Positions 20,662-30,077 are shown, counted from the stretch's first letter. The stretch is 42,285 nt of DNA from Herbaspirillum sp. RV1423 (GCF_000577615.1 NZ_CBXX010000040.1:1-42285); one strand, 5' to 3'. Made by a program: numbers and translations. The notes: a model not told the origin generated them from the sequence alone.

Positions 20662-20833
20662 CGAGATTGACCAAGCCACGAAGCCAGGCTTTCTGCCTGG
20701 TGTCAACGGCGACATCGTCTATGCGGCAATCGAACAGCTTGCCGCATCGAAGGACGAATGCTCTGTTGTGATCGAGAAGCGACGAACCGTGCGCGGTAAG
20801 TTCGCCATCACCGTCGACATTAAGAAGCTGTAA
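20609..20833 (+). CDS. Small protein between chaperone and tape measure genes
   Basis: The 74-residue product overlaps the T extension by 53 nt and ends just before two terminators. Its C-terminal half looks folded (I-V-Y-A-A-I-E-Q-L, C-S-V-V-I-E-K-R-R-T-V-R-G-K-F-A-I-T-V-D), suggesting a small alpha-beta protein. The ribosome binding site is poor, so the start may lie further downstream. Function unknown. Confidence 0.5.
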   Translation: MPTDNHCSTSSQESRDPDEIDQATKPGFLPGVNGDIVYAAIEQLAASKDECSVVIEKRRTVRGKFAITVDIKKL

Positions 20834-20853
20834 CTAAGCATCACCACCAAAAG

Positions 20854-20875
20854 GGCCGCCGCGAGCGGCCTTTTT
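20854..20875 (+). terminator. Terminator 1 before tape measure gene
   Basis: GGCCGC-CGCGA-GCGGCC (20854-20870) is followed by five Ts. Confidence 0.85.
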
Positions 20876-20893
20876 CCATTCCAAAGCCAAGAG

Positions 20894-20916
20894 GGTCGCC
20901 ATGTGCGGCCTTTTTT
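20894..20916 (+). terminator. Terminator 2 before tape measure gene (degenerate copy of 1)
   Basis: GGTCGC-CATGT-GCGGCC (20894-20910, one G-U pair) is followed by six Ts. It looks like a diverged tandem copy of the preceding terminator, including the flanking bases ending in CATTTC versus CATTCC. Confidence 0.78.
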
Positions 20917-20936
20917 GCATTTCAGGGTAGCAATCC

Positions 20937-23519
20937 ATGAGCGACGATAACGTAGAGGTGAAGTTCGGGGGGGATGCCTCCGGAGCAAAAGCCGCCTCCA
21001 AGGACGCCGCTGCGTCGGTCAAGGACGCGGTCAGCGGCATCAAGAGCATGTTTGCTGATATGGCAAGCACGGTCAAGGAACACACCGAGGCCAGCTCCAA
21101 GGCGACCGAGGGCATGTCCGGTGCGATTTCCGGGGCTGTGAAGACGCTCGCGGGTTCATTCGGCGCCATCCTTGAGCCGATCAAACTGGTGGCGGCTGCG
21201 CTCGCCGGGGGAGCCTTGTTCAAGGAAGCCATCAGCGACACCATTAAGGAAGTCGGCGAGGTCAAGAAGCTCGCCAATGCGTTCGGTGAAACAGTCGAAG
21301 AAGCCAACAAGATGAATTTGGCGCTGAAGCTGGCCGGTATTTCTGCCGACGATTACACCAGCATCGCGCTGAAGTTTGACAAGCAATTGCGCAGCAACGA
21401 AGAAGGTCTGAAGGCGTTAGGCGTCGTAACGCGCGACAGCAACAACGCGCTGCTGCCGCAGGCAGAGCTGCTGAAGAATGCTGTCTCCACCATGATGGAA
21501 TACAAGGCCGGTACCGACCGCAATGCGGTTGCTATGGGCATGTTTGGCCGGTCAGCGGAAGAAGCATTCAAGCTGCTGAAGTTGAACGGCGATATTCAGG
21601 AGCGCGCCAACGAACTGGCTGCGATCGGTATCGGCGTCAATGCCGAAGCCGCTGACGCGGTCAAGAAATACAAAGTAGAGGCTGCTGCCGCCGGCATCGT
21701 GCTGGGTGACTTTAGCGACAAGATCGGCGAAGCCGTATTGCCGTCGGTAACGGACCTGCAAAAGGCATTTATCAGTATCGGAACCGCTGTGATGCCGGTA
21801 TTCAGCGCAGCGGTTACCGTGCTCGGCGCCATTTTCGAAGTATTTGGCGCCGTTGTGATGTCGGTTTGCGAAATCATCAAGGACTACATTACCTCGGCCG
21901 GGGAAATATTCAACGCGATATTGGGCTGGGCGATGCCCAACGATATCAGCGTGCTCAAGGCCGCAGTCGCGACGCTGGTTACGCCGATTTACCTACTGAA
22001 AGGGTTGTTTCTTGAACTGGCACAGGTGGTCGAAACATCGATCGGTGTCGTTACCGCAACGCTGGTCACATTCGCAAACGTCGCACGTAAAGCGCTAGCG
22101 CTGGATTTCACCGGCGCCGTTGCCGCTTTCAACGATGGCACAGAGAGGATAAAAAACGTTGTCTTGAAGCACTCGGATGAGATGGTAAAGATCGCCGTGG
22201 CGACCAAGGACAAAATCAAAGAGGCATGGGGTGCAGGGGAGGAATCCGACCATGCTCCGAAGAAAGGTACCAAGGAATACACCGGTCAGGATCAGAAGCA
22301 AAAAACGACCGCTGACAAGTCCCGCGTCGGCGAGTGGGATGCCGAGCTGAATGACCGCAAGGTTGCTTATCAACAGGAACATGACCTGCGCGAAATGTCG
22401 AAAAACGATGAAATCGCGTATTGGCAGAACATCCTGGCCACGAACGAAACAAGCTCTGCCGAAGCGCTGGCCATTCGCCGCAAGATGAATCAGGCGCAGC
22501 TTGAAGGAATGAAGAAGCAACGGGCCGATGAAAAGGCGCTGGCGTCTGAAAAAATCGATCAGACCCAGAAAATTGCCGATGCTGAAATTGCCAGTGCGCA
22601 GGACGTTCTGTCGATGAAAAAGGAACTGGGCATTATCTCGGCGCAGGACGAGTTGCGCGCCATGATCGACCTTGAGAACCAGAAATATCAAGTTCAACAG
22701 AAAGCTCTGCAGGACAAGGTTGCCCTGTACGAGTATGACAAGGTCGCTCGGCAAAAAGCGCTTGACGAAATGGACCTGCTGGAGAAGTCCCACGCGCGCG
22801 CGCTCCAAAAGATCAGTGGCGACATTGCCATTGACCAGCAGAAGACCATGGCGCAGTGGGTCAGCCCGATCAAGACAGCATTCTCGCAATCGATCGTCGG
22901 CATCATCCAAGGCACCCAGACACTGCAGCAAGCCATGAGCAGGATTTTTCAGTCCATCTTGCTGGAGTTCGTCAATAACCTCGTCACCAAGATGGTCGAC
23001 AAGTGGATCGTCGGCGAACTGGCGAAACGTCTCTTCTCGCAGGAAACGCTTGTGATGCTGGGTGTGGAGCAAAAGGCAGCGGCTGCGGAACAGGTAGCAA
23101 CGCAGCAGGTAGCTGGTGTATCGGGTGTGATGTCAAACGCCTCGATCGCTGCTGCGGCAGCTATGGCATCAGTTGCCGCAATCCCATTTGTTGGCTGGGC
23201 AATGGCGCCGGAAGTCGGTGCCACCACCTACGCCACCGCAATGGCATTTCTCCCTTCAGCAGCAGGCGGCTATGACATCCCTGCAGGCGTCAATCCACTG
23301 GTGCAGACCCACGAAAAGGAAATGATTCTGCCGGCAAAACATGCTGATGTGATTCGGAATATGGCTGACAGCGGCGGCGGTACCGGTGGCGACACGCACC
23401 ATTACCACATTCAGGCGATGGACGCGCGTAGCTTCCGAGATTTCGTCAAGTCCAATTCTTCCTCGCTCGCACCAGGGTTGAGGCAATTAAACCGGAATTT
23501 CACGCCGGTTAAAGGTTAG
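20937..23519 (+). CDS. Tail tape measure protein
   Basis: The 860-residue product is the longest tail protein with the right composition: an Ala/Ser/Lys-rich helical start, hydrophobic membrane-like stretches at about residues 275-320 and 340-375, and a long charged coiled coil at about 440-650 (Q-K, E-K-A-L-A-S-E-K repeats). A Gly/Ala-rich end follows with an H-H-Y-H-I-Q motif near the C-terminus. Using the usual 1.5 angstrom per residue, the tail would be roughly 130 nm, long and flexible. It follows the chaperones and precedes the distal tail genes, as in lambda. Confidence 0.92.
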   Translation: MSDDNVEVKFGGDASGAKAASKDAAASVKDAVSGIKSMFADMASTVKEHTEASSKATEGMSGAISGAVKTLAGSFGAILEPIKLVAAALAGGALFKEAISDTIKEVGEVKKLANAFGETVEEANKMNLALKLAGISADDYTSIALKFDKQLRSNEEGLKALGVVTRDSNNALLPQAELLKNAVSTMMEYKAGTDRNAVAMGMFGRSAEEAFKLLKLNGDIQERANELAAIGIGVNAEAADAVKKYKVEAAAAGIVLGDFSDKIGEAVLPSVTDLQKAFISIGTAVMPVFSAAVTVLGAIFEVFGAVVMSVCEIIKDYITSAGEIFNAILGWAMPNDISVLKAAVATLVTPIYLLKGLFLELAQVVETSIGVVTATLVTFANVARKALALDFTGAVAAFNDGTERIKNVVLKHSDEMVKIAVATKDKIKEAWGAGEESDHAPKKGTKEYTGQDQKQKTTADKSRVGEWDAELNDRKVAYQQEHDLREMSKNDEIAYWQNILATNETSSAEALAIRRKMNQAQLEGMKKQRADEKALASEKIDQTQKIADAEIASAQDVLSMKKELGIISAQDELRAMIDLENQKYQVQQKALQDKVALYEYDKVARQKALDEMDLLEKSHARALQKISGDIAIDQQKTMAQWVSPIKTAFSQSIVGIIQGTQTLQQAMSRIFQSILLEFVNNLVTKMVDKWIVGELAKRLFSQETLVMLGVEQKAAAAEQVATQQVAGVSGVMSNASIAAAAAMASVAAIPFVGWAMAPEVGATTYATAMAFLPSAAGGYDIPAGVNPLVQTHEKEMILPAKHADVIRNMADSGGGTGGDTHHYHIQAMDARSFRDFVKSNSSSLAPGLRQLNRNFTPVKG

Positions 23520-23522
23520 ACG

Positions 23523-24128
23523 ATGAGCAACGCAATTTATCCAACGCTGCCGGGGCTTGCATTTCCCGTTATGAAGCAGCCCGGTTTCAATACCGCCATC
23601 AAGCAGTCTGTGTCGGGAAAAGAGTACCGGGCTGCTTTCATGCAGTACCCGTTGTGGACGTTTGAACTGACTTACGAGTTTCTGCGCAATGGCATTGCTG
23701 GCAACGATCTGAACACGCTGACAGGATTCTTCCTTGCCAGGCAGGGCGCGTTCGATAGTTTTCTGTTCACTGAGCCGAGCGACTGCACCGTCACGGATGC
23801 TCAGTTTGCTGTTGGAGACGGGGTAACGAAGAGCTTTCAGCTTGTTCGCTCGCTCGGGGCATTTGTCGAGGCAGTTCAGAACGTCAACATCCTGACGAAC
23901 ATAAAAGCAGGAGGAACGTTGGTACCAGGATCCTCCTACACAGTTAGCCCGACCGGACTGGTGACTTTCACGACAGCGCCGACTTCTGGCTACTCCCTAA
24001 CGTGGTCAGGGACATTTTACTTCCGCGTACGCTTCCTTCAGGACTCTTCCCAATTCAGTCAGTTCATGACTGACCTTTGGGAAAACAAGAAGGTGCAATT
24101 TATCGGATCGACGAGTAACAAAGTATGA
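23523..24128 (+). CDS. Distal tail protein, DUF2460 / GTA gp12-like
   Basis: The 201-residue product has the DUF2460 pattern: P-x-L-P-G-L-A-F-P-V at the start, W-T-F-E-L-T-Y-E-F-L-R near residue 42, G-F-F-L-A-R-Q-G-A-F-D-S-F-L-F near residue 69 and a late F-R-V-R-F. In phages and gene transfer agents this protein caps the tube below the tape measure. It is followed by the hub gene with an ATGA overlap. Confidence 0.88.
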   Translation: MSNAIYPTLPGLAFPVMKQPGFNTAIKQSVSGKEYRAAFMQYPLWTFELTYEFLRNGIAGNDLNTLTGFFLARQGAFDSFLFTEPSDCTVTDAQFAVGDGVTKSFQLVRSLGAFVEAVQNVNILTNIKAGGTLVPGSSYTVSPTGLVTFTTAPTSGYSLTWSGTFYFRVRFLQDSSQFSQFMTDLWENKKVQFIGSTSNKV

Positions 24129-24979
24129 AAAATTCCACCACAGCTTTGACGAACTTGCTCAACAGTGGCCAGCCGTTTTTTATGGCCGACTTGTACACGT
24201 TCAGCCTGATTAATGGCACGGTGCTGCGCTATGCACTGTGGGACAGTGATATTTCTTACCTTGGAAATACCTTTTCAAGCAGCGGGCCGACCTTCAAACG
24301 ATCAAAGATTCGTCTGGTGATTGGTGTTGAAGTCGATACGCTGGATCTCAGTGTGTTTGCCAATGCGAGCCATTTGATAAACGGTCAGCCGTGGTTGCAG
24401 GCTGCGAGAGCCGGTGCGCTCGACGGCGCTGCATTGCGCGTTGATCGCGTGTTCATGTCTGCGCCGCCGGTTCCCGTGGGCGGTGTAATCCAATTTACCG
24501 GCATGGTCGCTCCGCTTATCGTGGGTAGAACAGAGGCAAAAATTACTGTGGCGTCCTACTTTCAACTTCTGAATGTGCAGATGCCGCGTAATTTGTTCCA
24601 GCCCGGGTGCTTGCATACGCTTTACGACAGTGGTTGTGGTGTCGCTCGTTCATCCGTAGCGGTCGGTGGAAGCGTCAGCAGCGCCAGCACTACCAGCATC
24701 GTTTCGTACTCTATGTCTGCGTACCCAACTGGCTACTTCGATGCCGGATATCTGGGTTTCGCAACTGGTGCTCTTGCTGGAACGACGAGAACGATCAAGA
24801 GCTTTTCATCTCCTTCGGTGATGCTGCTTAATCCTTTGCCGACGACTCCCTCGCCAGGAGACACCTTCTATATCTACCCAGGGTGCGACAAATCGCAAGC
24901 AACGTGTCAGAACAAGTTCAACAATCTTCCGCGGTTCCGCGGCATTCCTTACATCCCCGTTCCGGAGACAGCCCAATGA
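24125..24979 (+). CDS. Tail hub protein, BR0599 / GTA gp13-like, with four-cysteine site
   Basis: The 284-residue product matches the DUF2163/BR0599 hub family. Four cysteines stand in conserved settings: C162 (P-G-C-L-H-T-L-Y-D-S-G), C171 (G-C-G-V), C254 (Y-P-G-C-D-K-S) and C261 (A-T-C-Q-N-K-F-N-N). In GTA hubs and lambda gpL such a set holds an iron-sulfur cluster, so the same is likely here. The end carries F-R-G-I-P-Y-I-P, a typical hub C-terminus. It lies between the DUF2460 and NlpC/P60 genes, as in GTAs. Confidence 0.88.
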   Translation: MKNSTTALTNLLNSGQPFFMADLYTFSLINGTVLRYALWDSDISYLGNTFSSSGPTFKRSKIRLVIGVEVDTLDLSVFANASHLINGQPWLQAARAGALDGAALRVDRVFMSAPPVPVGGVIQFTGMVAPLIVGRTEAKITVASYFQLLNVQMPRNLFQPGCLHTLYDSGCGVARSSVAVGGSVSSASTTSIVSYSMSAYPTGYFDAGYLGFATGALAGTTRTIKSFSSPSVMLLNPLPTTPSPGDTFYIYPGCDKSQATCQNKFNNLPRFRGIPYIPVPETAQ

Positions 24980-25395
24980 CCACAAGAAATCTAGTCTTGG
25001 CAGAGGCAGAAACCTGGCTGCGAACGCCATATCACCACATGGGAAGGATAAAGGGGGCGGGTGTCGATTGCGCGACGCTGCTGCTGGAAGTATTCCATGC
25101 AGTTGGAATAATTCCGAAGATCGACGTCGGCTACTACCCGCAGGACTGGCACTTTCATCGGGACGAAGAGCGATATTTGGGATGGATTTCGCAATACGCC
25201 AGACGTACTGAAACACCACGTCCGGGCGATATCGCTCTGTTCAAATTTGGGAGATGTGTTTCACACGGCGCTATCGTCACCGATTGGCCCGGCGTGATTC
25301 ATTCATATTTTCAGCTTGGCTGTGTCTACGGTAATGCCAACGACAGGGAACTGGCGGGACGTCTGGACAGCTTTTGGACATTGTTCGAGGAATAA
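24976..25395 (+). CDS. Tail-associated NlpC/P60 peptidase (GTA gp14-like)
   Basis: The 139-residue product has the papain-like NlpC/P60 triad: C32 in V-D-C-A-T-L, H97 in C-V-S-H-G-A-I-V and a further polar residue near H109. It should cleave peptidoglycan peptides during DNA entry. ATG 24976 overlaps the hub stop (ATGA), and the tip gene follows directly. Confidence 0.88.
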   Translation: MTTRNLVLAEAETWLRTPYHHMGRIKGAGVDCATLLLEVFHAVGIIPKIDVGYYPQDWHFHRDEERYLGWISQYARRTETPRPGDIALFKFGRCVSHGAIVTDWPGVIHSYFQLGCVYGNANDRELAGRLDSFWTLFEE

Positions 25396-28300
25396 ATGGG
25401 CGCACTTTTTGGAGGTGGTAGTAAGGGAATCAACACCACCGGTACGATGGCACTGGGCCTGCAAATTCAGACCTCAGCATACGGTCTCTGTGTTCCGATC
25501 GTATACGGTACGACACGTGTGCCAGGCAATCTGATCTGGTATGGCGATTTCACGCCTATCCCACACACAACTTCAAGCAGTGCTGGCGGCGGCGGTGGTA
25601 AAGGCGGGGGAGGTGGAGGGGAATCGACCGATACCCAATATACCTATACTGCAGCGTTGATGATAGCGTTGTCTGAGGGGCCAATTGCTGGCGTTTCTGG
25701 AGTGTACAAAGATAAGTCCTATTACGCTGTTGGCCAGCTCTTTAGCTATGCGGTCGGTAGCTATGCACAGGCACCTTGGAGCTACCTGTCAACGTATCAT
25801 CCTGATCAGGCGATTTCTTACCCGGGCATTGCTTACGTCGCATCCCCAAGTTACGATTTGGGCAGCAATACGTCGCTGCCGAACCATAATTTGGTGCTCA
25901 CTGGGATTCTGCCGTTCAATGTTGGCGCTGGTATTCTTGATGCAAATCCTTGCGACATTCTGATCGACTATCTCACCAACCCAAATTACGGCGCAGGCTT
26001 TCCAGCATCGAAAATTGGTGATCTGACTTCTTACTCTCAGTATTGCATCGCCAGCGGCTTGATGTTGTCGCCGGCGTATTCGACCCAGCAAGATGCCTCT
26101 CAGACAGTAACGTCATTAATGCAGCTCACGAACTCGGCAATATATTTGTCCGAGGATGTTGTGAAGATTGTTCCCTATGGCGATCAAACCATTACTGGTT
26201 ATGGCGGGGTGACGTTCGTTCCAAATCTCACGCCAGTCTATGATTTAAACGACGATCATTTCATTTATCACGAAGGCGAAGACCCGATAAAGGTCTCACG
26301 GAATACGACAGCCGATGCTTTTAATCGGGTTCAACTGGAGTTTCTAAACCGTGCCAACAGCTACAACACAGAGAGCGTCGAGGCAAAGGACCAGGCTAAT
26401 ATCGACACCTTCGGTATGCGAACCATGGGAACCATCACGGCACACGAAATCGCGGACAAGAATGTTGCCGTGCAGGTAGCGCAGTTGGTAATGCAGCGGT
26501 CTCTATATATCCGGAACACGTACGAGTTCAATCTACCGTGGAACTTCTGTTTGCTTGAGCCTACTGATTTGGTTACGCTAACAGATACATTACTGGGCCT
26601 TAACAAGTGGCCTGTGCGCATCACGTCCGTCGAGGAGAACGATGACGGCGAACTAACAATCCAGGCTGAAGATGCACCCCCTGGTGTATCGAGCAATGTT
26701 CTATACCCAACCCAGGCCGCTGCAGGCTACTCGGCCAACTATAACGAGAAGCCGTCTAATACGAACTCGCCCATTATCTTTGAAGCGCCGGATCTTCTAA
26801 CCGTGAATGGCTTAGAGGTCTGGATTGCAGCGAGTGGTACTAAGTCTTGGAGTGGCTGCCAAGTTTGGGTTTCAGAAGACGGGAACACGTACCGGCAAAT
26901 CGGCAGTGTGTCGAATGCCGCACGCCAAGGCGTTTTGACAGATGACTTGCCTTTAAACACTGATCCCGACGTGTTGTACACACTGGCGGTGAACCTATCG
27001 CAAAGCAATGGTGTGCTGACTTCAGGCACGAAGGCAGATGCAGACGGTTTTAACACCCTGTGCTACGTCGACGGTGAATTGATAAGCTATCAGAATGCGG
27101 CTTTGACCGGCCCCGGAAAGTACGGACTTAGTTACTTGCGGCGCGGTGTCTATGGAACCACGATCAAAACTCATGTCGCCGGTACCCAGTTTTCACGCCT
27201 TGATGGGTCGATCTTCAAATATCCGTTCGGCCCAGAGAAGATCGGCGTGACGATGTTTGTAAAGCTGCCAGCAGTCAATCAGTTTGGTGGTGGACTGCAA
27301 GCACTGTCGGACGTCCCGGCGTATCAGTACACGATCACTGGATCAGCGCTGAATTCGCCATTGCCTAACCTGTCAGGGCTCAACACTAATTTCGTTTCTG
27401 GATTGACGCAGATTACGTGGTCTGCTGTTAGCGACTTCCGGCAACCATCGGTAGATTACGAGGTAAGACTTGGGCCGACATGGGCGTCGGCGCAGGTGCT
27501 AGGTCGCACGCCAACAACTAGCTTTACTGCCGTTGGTGATGGCACATACTGGATTTCAGCGCATTACTTAGGCCCTGGAAGTTTTAACGTTTATTCAAAT
27601 GTGCCGTCGTCAATCATCATCACTGGTGCGACGCTGACGAAGAATGTCATACAGACGTTTGGTGAGTCTGCAACAGGATGGGCCGGAACGCTATCGAGCA
27701 GCTTGGCGGTATTGCAGGGGGAACTGATCCTGCAAGGCGCGGGAAACATACTCGCCGAAAGCGATGTTCTAACCGTTTCAGATGTCTTATGGTACGGGGG
27801 TATTTCTTCTTCAGGCGAATACGATTTACCTCCTGCACACAGCGTCAATATCGGCAGGGTGGCTCCGTGCAATATTCTCATGTCCTACACAGCAAGGGGC
27901 CAGTCGATACACGATAACGCCCTAAGTATCAGTGACTTTCTCGGTGTTACCGATCTGCTTGGTGCAGAACTTGGGGCGAGTATCAATATCCAGCCGCAAA
28001 TTGCAATTGCATCAAACAACGGAATATATGGCGCGTGGCAAAACTTCGTTCCCGGCACATACAACGCTCAGTATTTTAAGGCGCGGGTACTCATCACGTC
28101 GAGCGACAAGCAGGTCATTGCAGTGCTTTCCGATTTGAAGTTCTCAGTTGATGTTCCGGACAGACTGGATGCCTACCAAGTGACGACAGCAACTACTGCG
28201 ACGACAGTGACATTTACGTCGCCATTTAACGGTGGTCCTGGCACCCTGACGACACCGATCGTTCAAGCAACTATTTTGAACGCGCAGGCCGGCGACGACT

Positions 28301-28401
28301 GCCAAATCGGTACCACAACAAAAACGAGTTGCACAGTACAAGTCACAAATGGCGGATCGCTTGTCGTTAGAAATGTAAATCTTCAAATACAGGGGTATTA
28401 G
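25396..28401 (+). CDS. Central tail tip / host specificity protein (J-like)
   Basis: The 1001-residue protein corresponds to lambda gpJ and GTA gp15. An N-terminal part has P-I-V-Y-G-T-T-R-V-P-G-N-L-I-W near residues 35-50 and a poly-glycine loop around residues 65-75. A tail-tip core follows, with L-T-G-I-L-P-F-N-V-G and I-L-I-D-Y-L-T-N-P-N-Y-G-A-G near residues 195-205. Fibronectin-like and beta domains follow towards the end. The C-terminal 300 residues are Ser/Thr/Asn-rich, the usual variable receptor-binding part. DNA here is clearly less GC-rich than in the head genes (26 of 60 at 26101-26160 against 40 of 60 at 11041-11100), which suggests module exchange. Confidence 0.85.
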   Translation: MGALFGGGSKGINTTGTMALGLQIQTSAYGLCVPIVYGTTRVPGNLIWYGDFTPIPHTTSSSAGGGGGKGGGGGGESTDTQYTYTAALMIALSEGPIAGVSGVYKDKSYYAVGQLFSYAVGSYAQAPWSYLSTYHPDQAISYPGIAYVASPSYDLGSNTSLPNHNLVLTGILPFNVGAGILDANPCDILIDYLTNPNYGAGFPASKIGDLTSYSQYCIASGLMLSPAYSTQQDASQTVTSLMQLTNSAIYLSEDVVKIVPYGDQTITGYGGVTFVPNLTPVYDLNDDHFIYHEGEDPIKVSRNTTADAFNRVQLEFLNRANSYNTESVEAKDQANIDTFGMRTMGTITAHEIADKNVAVQVAQLVMQRSLYIRNTYEFNLPWNFCLLEPTDLVTLTDTLLGLNKWPVRITSVEENDDGELTIQAEDAPPGVSSNVLYPTQAAAGYSANYNEKPSNTNSPIIFEAPDLLTVNGLEVWIAASGTKSWSGCQVWVSEDGNTYRQIGSVSNAARQGVLTDDLPLNTDPDVLYTLAVNLSQSNGVLTSGTKADADGFNTLCYVDGELISYQNAALTGPGKYGLSYLRRGVYGTTIKTHVAGTQFSRLDGSIFKYPFGPEKIGVTMFVKLPAVNQFGGGLQALSDVPAYQYTITGSALNSPLPNLSGLNTNFVSGLTQITWSAVSDFRQPSVDYEVRLGPTWASAQVLGRTPTTSFTAVGDGTYWISAHYLGPGSFNVYSNVPSSIIITGATLTKNVIQTFGESATGWAGTLSSSLAVLQGELILQGAGNILAESDVLTVSDVLWYGGISSSGEYDLPPAHSVNIGRVAPCNILMSYTARGQSIHDNALSISDFLGVTDLLGAELGASINIQPQIAIASNNGIYGAWQNFVPGTYNAQYFKARVLITSSDKQVIAVLSDLKFSVDVPDRLDAYQVTTATTATTVTFTSPFNGGPGTLTTPIVQATILNAQAGDDCQIGTTTKTSCTVQVTNGGSLVVRNVNLQIQGY

Positions 28402-28403
28402 AT

Positions 28404-29663
28404 ATGTCTCAAGGTTCTTTAATTTTACCTACCACCGGAACGGTGCCGGGATTGACGCTCGTCAATGCAATAAATTCGGCGCTGGCAAACCTGTCAGGTC
28501 AGGCATCAGGCGCTACAGACCCAAGCACTCTGCCTGGTGGCGTACAACCATTTTCATTTTGGATGGACATTTCTGTCACACCAAACGTCTTGCGAATGCG
28601 GAATTCAGCAAACACAGCATGGGTCTCTCCGATCGGATTGGCCGCCAGTGGCGCCAACGTTGATATCACCAGCCTTGGCTCGCTAGCATCGATCAATGGA
28701 GGCGCACTTGCTGGCTTGCGCAATCTTGTGATTAACGGGGGGATGGCAGTTGATCAAGTGAATATGGGCGCTAACCAGACGATAACGGCAGGTGCGGGCT
28801 TGGTCTATACGGTGGATCAGTTCTATGCCTATTGCTCAGGTGCTAATGTGACCGGCGCGCAGGTAGCCGGCCCTTTCGCTAATACCTATCGCTACCAATT
28901 AACTGGGGCGGCCTCGAACACTAGCGTAGGATTTGGCACGCGAATTGAGGCGAACAATTCGGCCAGTCGGGCCGGCTCCACAGCATCCCTGTCAGTCGCG
29001 CTAAAGTCTAGCTCGTTGACCAGCATCACTTGGACGGCCTATTACGCGAACACTAAGGATAGCTTCGGTACCCCGGCTAGCCCGAACCGCACTCAGTTCG
29101 CAACAGGTACTTTCACGATTGGTAGTACCGAGTCCACCTACAACGCCCAAATCTCGATTCCGGGTGCTGCTGTTACCGGCCTCGAAATTGCTTTCTCTGG
29201 CGGCGCATTAGCGGCAGGACAGACGCTCACCATTGGGAATGTACAGCTTGAGCCTGGTAACGTTGCAACGCCATTCGAACAGAGGCCTTACGGACTAGAA
29301 CTGTCACTGTGCCAGCGCTATTTCGAGAAGTCCTTTCAGAACTGGCTACCCGCTTCCTCAGTAAGCGGCAACTACAGTAGCGCTAGTAGTTTCATTGTCA
29401 ACACGGCTGCCATCATAACCAACGGTGGATTTCCGGGAGTTGTTCTTTACAAAGCTGCAAAGCGAGTCAATCCAACCGTTACTACCTATGATCTCATCGG
29501 GCAGTTCGGTTACATCTCCACAGTGGCTGTAGGCGGAGCGGTTAGCCACGGTAACACTTCAATCGTCGGTGGAACCGATTCAGGTTTCTCTTTCGGATAT
29601 TCAGCCCCGATCGCGCAGACCGGCGGCGTTTCTTGTAACTGGACCTCTTCAGCGAGGATGTAA
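28404..29663 (+). CDS. Tail fibre-like protein
   Basis: The 419-residue product begins with a short segment containing L-P-T-T-G-T-V-P-G-L-T-L-V-N-A-I-N. A middle beta-rich part follows and includes N-L-V-I-N-G-G-M and a phage-fibre motif Q-L-E-P-G-N-V-A-T-P-F-E-Q-R-P-Y-G-L-E-L-S-L-C-Q-R-Y-F (about residues 281-308). The C-terminal 100 residues are probably the variable binding head. It follows the tip gene by 2 nt. It is likely a receptor-binding fibre; its target is unknown. Confidence 0.78.
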   Translation: MSQGSLILPTTGTVPGLTLVNAINSALANLSGQASGATDPSTLPGGVQPFSFWMDISVTPNVLRMRNSANTAWVSPIGLAASGANVDITSLGSLASINGGALAGLRNLVINGGMAVDQVNMGANQTITAGAGLVYTVDQFYAYCSGANVTGAQVAGPFANTYRYQLTGAASNTSVGFGTRIEANNSASRAGSTASLSVALKSSSLTSITWTAYYANTKDSFGTPASPNRTQFATGTFTIGSTESTYNAQISIPGAAVTGLEIAFSGGALAAGQTLTIGNVQLEPGNVATPFEQRPYGLELSLCQRYFEKSFQNWLPASSVSGNYSSASSFIVNTAAIITNGGFPGVVLYKAAKRVNPTVTTYDLIGQFGYISTVAVGGAVSHGNTSIVGGTDSGFSFGYSAPIAQTGGVSCNWTSSARM

Positions 29664-29666
29664 AAC

Positions 29667-30023
29667 ATGGCATATCAACTAACTGCAAATTCTCATATTC
29701 GGCGCTTGGTGGACGGCGCATTAATCCCGGCAGATTCTGGTAACACTGACTATCGGGACTACCTCGCGTGGGTGAGCGAGGGGAATACACCTCAAGCACT
29801 CGACGCACCAGATCCGGCAACCATATGGGCCGCATACCAGCAGGAGGCTAAGGCGGCGCTCGATAAAAGCGATGAGACTATTTTGCGCTGCGCCGAAAAT
29901 AGTGTCTCCGTACCTGTGGTTTGGATCACCTATCGCAAGCAACTCAGAGGCATCGTCGCAGCAGCTAGCGGAGATTCGACACAACCCCTCCCAGAACGTC
30001 CAAGCTACCCAGATGGAACCTAA
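29667..30023 (+). CDS. Tail fibre assembly chaperone-like protein
   Basis: This 118-residue protein has the usual pattern of small proteins downstream of fibres: D-Y-x-x-Y-L-A-W-V-S-E-G-N-T-P near residues 28-42, A-K-A-A-L-D-K-S-D-E-T-I-L-R-C at 60-75 and W-x-x-Y-R-x-x-L-R near 88-95. A final P-L-P-E-R-P-S-Y-P-D-G-T closes the protein. It probably helps fold or attach the fibre at 28404-29663. Confidence 0.75.
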   Translation: MAYQLTANSHIRRLVDGALIPADSGNTDYRDYLAWVSEGNTPQALDAPDPATIWAAYQQEAKAALDKSDETILRCAENSVSVPVVWITYRKQLRGIVAAASGDSTQPLPERPSYPDGT

Positions 30024-30041
30024 ACTAGCATCACCAAACAA

Positions 30042-30065
30042 GCCGCCTTCGGGCGGCTTTTTTTT
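30042..30065 (+). terminator. Terminator between tail fibre and lysis genes
   Basis: GCCGCC-TTCG-GGCGGC (30042-30057) is followed by eight Ts. It has the same stem-loop sequence as the terminator at 9637-9658. Confidence 0.88.
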
Positions 30066-30077
30066 GCCAATTCTCAA

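Noticed and set aside
22095..23072. Long antisense frame opposite the tape measure gene
   Set aside because: It is a shadow of the tape measure codons; no ribosome binding site, no recognisable motif, composition rich in L, F, R and H.
26342..26349. TTCTAAAC resembling a repressor half-site inside the tail tip gene
   Set aside because: Only one half-site is present, inside a coding region and away from any promoter; likely chance.
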